Shown here piece by piece: positions 47,825 to 51,222 of a DNA stretch of 51,222 bases. A program made the position numbers and the translations under genes. Source of the stretch: Deltaproteobacteria bacterium. GTDB lineage: Bacteria > Desulfobacterota > GWC2-55-46 > JAJCZF01. Below the pieces are notes generated by a model. It did no database searches. It was not told the origin of the DNA and worked only from the letters and a program-made list of their open reading frames with translations. The first letter of the stretch is position 1; each line of letters opens with the position of its first letter. The DNA lies in assembly GCA_029262535.1 (NCBI GenBank), contig JAJCZF010000043.1, positions 1 through 51,222 of the forward strand, read 5' to 3'.

Positions 47825-47939
47825 AGAGAACCGGTAAAGCGGCCCGGTAGAACGGCCCGGTGCGAATGCGAATTTACGATATGGAACCAAATAATCCAAA
47901 ATATAGCCCGTACGGCCCCTCTCTTCGAGGAAGACTCTT

Positions 47940-49385
47940 TTGAAGATCAGGCCCGTAGTCAAGATTGTCGGAGCGATCAATATCGTCGTAGCCGCGGCCA
48001 TGCTGGTTCCGCTCGGCGTGGCGTTGCTATACGGCGACGGTGACGCTCTATTCTTCTTATATTCTATCGCTATAGCCCTTGTCGTCGGCGGGGCCATGTT
48101 TCTTTCCGTCAGGGGCGGCAAGTATGAGATAGGCCACAGGGAGGGCTTTCTTGTCGTCGCCTTTTCATGGATAACGGCCTCTCTCTCGTGCGCCATACCC
48201 TTTATTATCTCAGGTTACTTCCCGTCTTTCGTCGATGCCGTCTTTGAGGCCGTCTCCGGCATTACCACGACCGGGGCCTCGGTCCTTAACGATATCGAAG
48301 GGCTTCCGCACGGCCTGCTTTTTTGGCGTTCGATGATACACTGGCTCGGAGGGATCGGCATAGTCGTTCTCTCTCTGGCCATACTGCCGCTTCTCGGTGT
48401 TGGCGGAATGCAGCTCTATAAGGCCGAGTTCTCGGTTATAAGCTCCGATAAGTTCGCCCCGAGGATCAAGGAGATGGTAAGGATCATACTAGCCGTCTAC
48501 CTGGTCTTATCGGTCTCGCTTACCGTGATACTATTGCTTCTGGGCATGGGGCCTTTCGATGCGCTTACCCATATGTTCAGCACCGTAGCAACCGCCGGTT
48601 ATAGTACTCGCGCGGCAAGTATCGGGGCGTATAATAGCGTATATATTGAGGCCGTGATCATATTCTTTATGTTTATCAGCGCGACGAGCTTTGCCCTGCA
48701 CTACCGTTTCGTGAAGGAAGGCTTTAAGGTCTTTACGGAGAGCCCGGAGTTTAAGTTCTACTTCTTCGTTACATTAGGGGCCGTCGTGCTTGTCGCTATC
48801 TCTTTGGCCTTGAACGGTCACGGTTCTATATTTAAATCCTTTAGGGATTCGGCCTTTCAGGTCGTTAGCGTAATTACGACCACAGGTTTTTCCACCGTTG
48901 ATTTTGGCATATGGCCCGCTTTCGGGCAAACCGTCTTGCTGGCCTTGATGTTCATGGGGGGCTGCGTCGGTTCGACGACCGGTTCTATGAAGGCCATCAG
49001 GATACTTTTGATGATAAAGATGGGTTATAAGGAGATTTATCGCCTTATCCACCCGCATGCCGTAATACCCCTGAAGCTTGGCGGAAGAGTCGTGCCGCGC
49101 GAGGTATTAAGGGGCGTTATGGGTTTTACCATACTCTTTCTTCTGGCATTCGTGCTTTCTTCGGCCCTTCTTGCATGGCAGGGGGCGGACCTTGTTACCG
49201 CCATATCGAGCGCCGCTTCGACGATTACCAATTTCGGCCCCGCCCTTGGCCAGGCCGGTCCGATGAGCAATTTTGCCTTCTTCCCCGATCTGAGCAAGTG
49301 GATTCTCATCCTCAATATGTTGCTTGGGCGCCTTGAGATATATGCCCTTATAATAATCTTTGTCCCGGCCTTTTGGAGGGGCTAG
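47940..49385 (+). CDS. trkH: Trk potassium transporter, membrane subunit
   Basis: Potassium channel-like permease in the inner membrane, working with TrkA. The 481-residue protein shows about ten membrane segments in four M1-P-M2-type repeats. Selectivity-filter loops are visible as SGITTTGASVL, STVATAGYSTR, SVITTTGFSTVD and AASTITNFGPAL. The start is TTG 47940, six nt after GAGGAAG. The next Met is at 47999 within the first membrane segment, so TTG fits better. Confidence 0.95.
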   Translation: MKIRPVVKIVGAINIVVAAAMLVPLGVALLYGDGDALFFLYSIAIALVVGGAMFLSVRGGKYEIGHREGFLVVAFSWITASLSCAIPFIISGYFPSFVDAVFEAVSGITTTGASVLNDIEGLPHGLLFWRSMIHWLGGIGIVVLSLAILPLLGVGGMQLYKAEFSVISSDKFAPRIKEMVRIILAVYLVLSVSLTVILLLLGMGPFDALTHMFSTVATAGYSTRAASIGAYNSVYIEAVIIFFMFISATSFALHYRFVKEGFKVFTESPEFKFYFFVTLGAVVLVAISLALNGHGSIFKSFRDSAFQVVSVITTTGFSTVDFGIWPAFGQTVLLALMFMGGCVGSTTGSMKAIRILLMIKMGYKEIYRLIHPHAVIPLKLGGRVVPREVLRGVMGFTILFLLAFVLSSALLAWQGADLVTAISSAASTITNFGPALGQAGPMSNFAFFPDLSKWILILNMLLGRLEIYALIIIFVPAFWRG

Positions 49386-49485
49386 TGCTTATGGTTTCTC
49401 TCCCAAGAAAACCCTTTAATTTATATCTATTTGTTATATAATATTCCTTCTCAGGACAAAAATATCACTTTTTGGAGGTAGCTTT

Positions 49486-50394
49486 ATGTACGATCTGGTA
49501 ATTATCGGCGGCGGCCCGGGCGGGCTCACCGCGGGCATATACGCTCAGCGGGCAGGGCTTAAGACGCTGCTTGTGGAAAAGTTGGCGCTAGGCGGACAGA
49601 TCGCCGTCAGCGACGTTATTGAAAACTATCCCGGTTTCCCTTCTATAAGCGGTCCCGACCTGATGGCGAAGTTCGAGGAGCATGCGCGCAGCACCGGTCT
49701 TGAGATAAAGCTAGGCGTTGAGGTTATTGGCACCGATCTGTCCGGCAAGGTCAAGACCGTAAAGACGAGCGAGGGCGATATAGAGACAAAGGCCATCATC
49801 GTAGGCACGGGCGCGAGCCCGAGCAGGCTCGGCGTGCCGGGCGAAGTTGAGTTTACCGGAAAGGGTGTCTCCTACTGCGCAACATGCGACGGCCCGTTCT
49901 TCAGAAATCAGGAGGTCTTTGTTATCGGCGGAGGGGATACGGCTGTAAAGGAGGCGCACTACCTATCGAAACTTGCCTCTAAGGTATATGTCGTCCACAG
50001 ACGCGACCAGTTGCGCGCCGAGAAGATCTTGCAGGATAAGGTTCTTGCGACCGAAAATATAGAGGTACTCTGGAGCCATGTTTTAAAGAAGATAGAGGGC
50101 GATAAATTCGCCACGGGCCTCACCGTAGAGGACCTCAAGACGGGCGAGGAGAAGGACTACGCCGTTGAGGGCATCTTTGTATTCGTAGGCGTTAACCCGA
50201 CGACAGGTTATGTGGATGTGGAAAAGGACCAGAGCGGTTTCATCGTCGTCAATAAGAATATGGAAAGCTCGGTAGCCGGAGTATACGCTATCGGAGACGC
50301 GCGAGACACTCCACTCAAGCAGGTCGCCACAGCCGTAGGCGACGGCGCAATCGCCGCCTTTAAGGCCGAAGAGTATGTGAGCGAAATGGAATAG
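49486..50394 (+). CDS. trxB: thioredoxin reductase
   Basis: FAD enzyme that reduces thioredoxin with NADPH. The 302-residue protein has the FAD-binding GGGPGGLTAGIYAQRAG, the redox-active CATC (131-134, within CATCDGP), the NADPH-binding GGGDTAVKEAHYLS with the HRRDQLRAE Arg pair, and the C-terminal FAD-binding GVYAIGDARD. Length and order are normal. A TATAAT (49437-49442) lies upstream, without a good -35. GGAGGTAG precedes ATG. Confidence 0.96.
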   Translation: MYDLVIIGGGPGGLTAGIYAQRAGLKTLLVEKLALGGQIAVSDVIENYPGFPSISGPDLMAKFEEHARSTGLEIKLGVEVIGTDLSGKVKTVKTSEGDIETKAIIVGTGASPSRLGVPGEVEFTGKGVSYCATCDGPFFRNQEVFVIGGGDTAVKEAHYLSKLASKVYVVHRRDQLRAEKILQDKVLATENIEVLWSHVLKKIEGDKFATGLTVEDLKTGEEKDYAVEGIFVFVGVNPTTGYVDVEKDQSGFIVVNKNMESSVAGVYAIGDARDTPLKQVATAVGDGAIAAFKAEEYVSEME

Positions 50395-50432
50395 TCTTTA
50401 AAAAAAGATAGACGTGCATAGATGCAAAGAAA

Positions 50433-51222
50433 ATGAACGGGATAACGATAATATCACTCGGCGGCAACGCCATCTTAAGGCGCGGCGACAAGGGTACGAT
50501 AGAAGAAGAACGCCGAAACGCGGCCTGCGCCATGCGATTTGTCGCATCCATTGCGGACCCGGAGCGCCCCGTTATAGTCACCCACGGTAACGGCCCGGTC
50601 GTCGGTAATATACTTATTCAAAGCGAATGCGCAAGTGAAGATATCCCGCAGATGCCTCTATATATGGCCGACGCCGACAGTGAGGGCGGTATCGGCTTCC
50701 TCCTTCAGCAGGCACTCTATAACGAACTGAAAAAGATAGGCTCCACACTTTCAACCGTAACACTTGTTACCCAGGTAGTGGTCCGCCCGGACGACCCGGC
50801 ATTTCAAAGGCCTACAAAACCGATCGGTCCATATTATAATTCCGAACGCGCAAGGCAGGTAGAGAGCGAGTTTGGCTGGGCCATAAAAGAGCTTTCGCCC
50901 GGTCTCTTTCGTCGCGTGGTTTCGTCTCCCGCACCGGTGAGGGTCGTCGAGTCGGAGATAATAAAGCTACTTGCGCTTAGTGGTTCGATAGTCATCGCCG
51001 CAGGGGGTGGAGGGGTGCCGGTTGTCGAAGGGCCGGACGGCGCGCTTTCCGGAATTGACGCCGTAATAGATAAGGATCATACCACCGCGCGCCTTGCCCT
51101 TGAGGTCGGCGCAGAGCGGATAATTATTCTCACCGACGTCGACGCGGTCTATAGCGGTTTTGGCACAGATAGGCAAAAGCCCCTTAAAGAATTGAATACG
51201 GACGAGGCGAAAAGGCTTCTGG
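50433..51222 (+). CDS. arcC: carbamate kinase (3' end outside window)
   Basis: Transfers phosphate between carbamoyl phosphate and ADP, making ATP in fermentative arginine or related catabolism. The first 263 codons are present. The amino-acid kinase fold motifs are clear: SLGGNAILRRGDKG near the start, VTHGNGPVVGN, VTQVVVRPDDPAFQRPTKPIGPYY (family-specific), AAGGGGVPVVEG, and DKDHTTARLALEVGA. The ATG at 50433 has only a weak ribosome binding site (AAAGAAA). No arginine deiminase gene is visible in the window, so its pathway cannot be told. Confidence 0.94.
   Translation, partial: MNGITIISLGGNAILRRGDKGTIEEERRNAACAMRFVASIADPERPVIVTHGNGPVVGNILIQSECASEDIPQMPLYMADADSEGGIGFLLQQALYNELKKIGSTLSTVTLVTQVVVRPDDPAFQRPTKPIGPYYNSERARQVESEFGWAIKELSPGLFRRVVSSPAPVRVVESEIIKLLALSGSIVIAAGGGGVPVVEGPDGALSGIDAVIDKDHTTARLALEVGAERIIILTDVDAVYSGFGTDRQKPLKELNTDEAKRLL

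Noticed and set aside
47836..47861. Tandem CGGCCCGGT pair between trkA and trkH
   Set aside because: Only two 9-bp copies in a GC-rich gap, with no symmetry or promoter context to support a regulatory call.

Overview
The window looks like a bacterial chromosome segment from a Gram-negative, probably deltaproteobacterial (Desulfobacterota-like) lineage. The main clues are the gene order rho-rpmE-thyX-prfA-murA-hisG, a cluster of corrin-ring genes of the cobM/cbiG/cobJ type, a short HisZ-dependent HisG, and several outer-membrane-type lipoproteins. The lineage is an inference from gene content and was not tested against any database.

Layout. (1) 1-2256, plus strand: amidase - rph - rdgB, probably one operon behind a strong promoter. 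(2) 2322-3110, minus strand: a membrane diguanylate cyclase. (3) 3497-7040, minus strand: a four-gene corrin cluster, cobM - creatininase-family gene - cbiG - cobJ. (4) 7190-30230, plus strand: a 23-kb phage late-gene block. It runs from a sigma-like regulator through small and large terminase, portal, scaffold, capsid, connectors, tail tube, a tail chaperone pair with a programmed -1 frameshift, tape measure, tail tip, fibre, holins and an M15 endolysin. No integrase, repressor, replication gene or att repeat was seen. (5) 30259-35639, minus strand: hisG, murA, prfA, thyX, rpmE and rho. (6) 36074-51222, plus strand: a receiver-domain protein with 16-residue repeats, valS, nadC, birA, coaX, a TPR protein, a HEAT-like protein, nfo, trkA, trkH, trxB and a truncated carbamate kinase gene.

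The phage block is the accessory part and holds the most unusual material. Three paralogous lipoprotein genes (20314, 21809 and 23961) sit inside the tail module. Each is followed by an intrinsic terminator and then by short palindromes of the form GTGC-N7-GCAC. At least 13 such palindromes are present. Most lie after the lipoprotein genes, often 40-41 bp apart, and one covers the predicted transcription start of the first phage gene. One lipoprotein unit separates a broken fragment, perhaps the tape-measure N-terminus, from the remaining tape-measure gene. A 159-bp foldback (MITE-like) element sits exactly between the terminase and portal genes.

The block lacks lysogeny and replication modules, its codon habits look like those of the host, and it ends in holin and endolysin genes. 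It could be a decaying prophage remnant, or a domesticated particle or gene-transfer-agent-like cluster. Two apparent 1-nt deletions (about 16449 and 20895) favour decay, sequence error or phase variation. The sequence alone does not decide between these.
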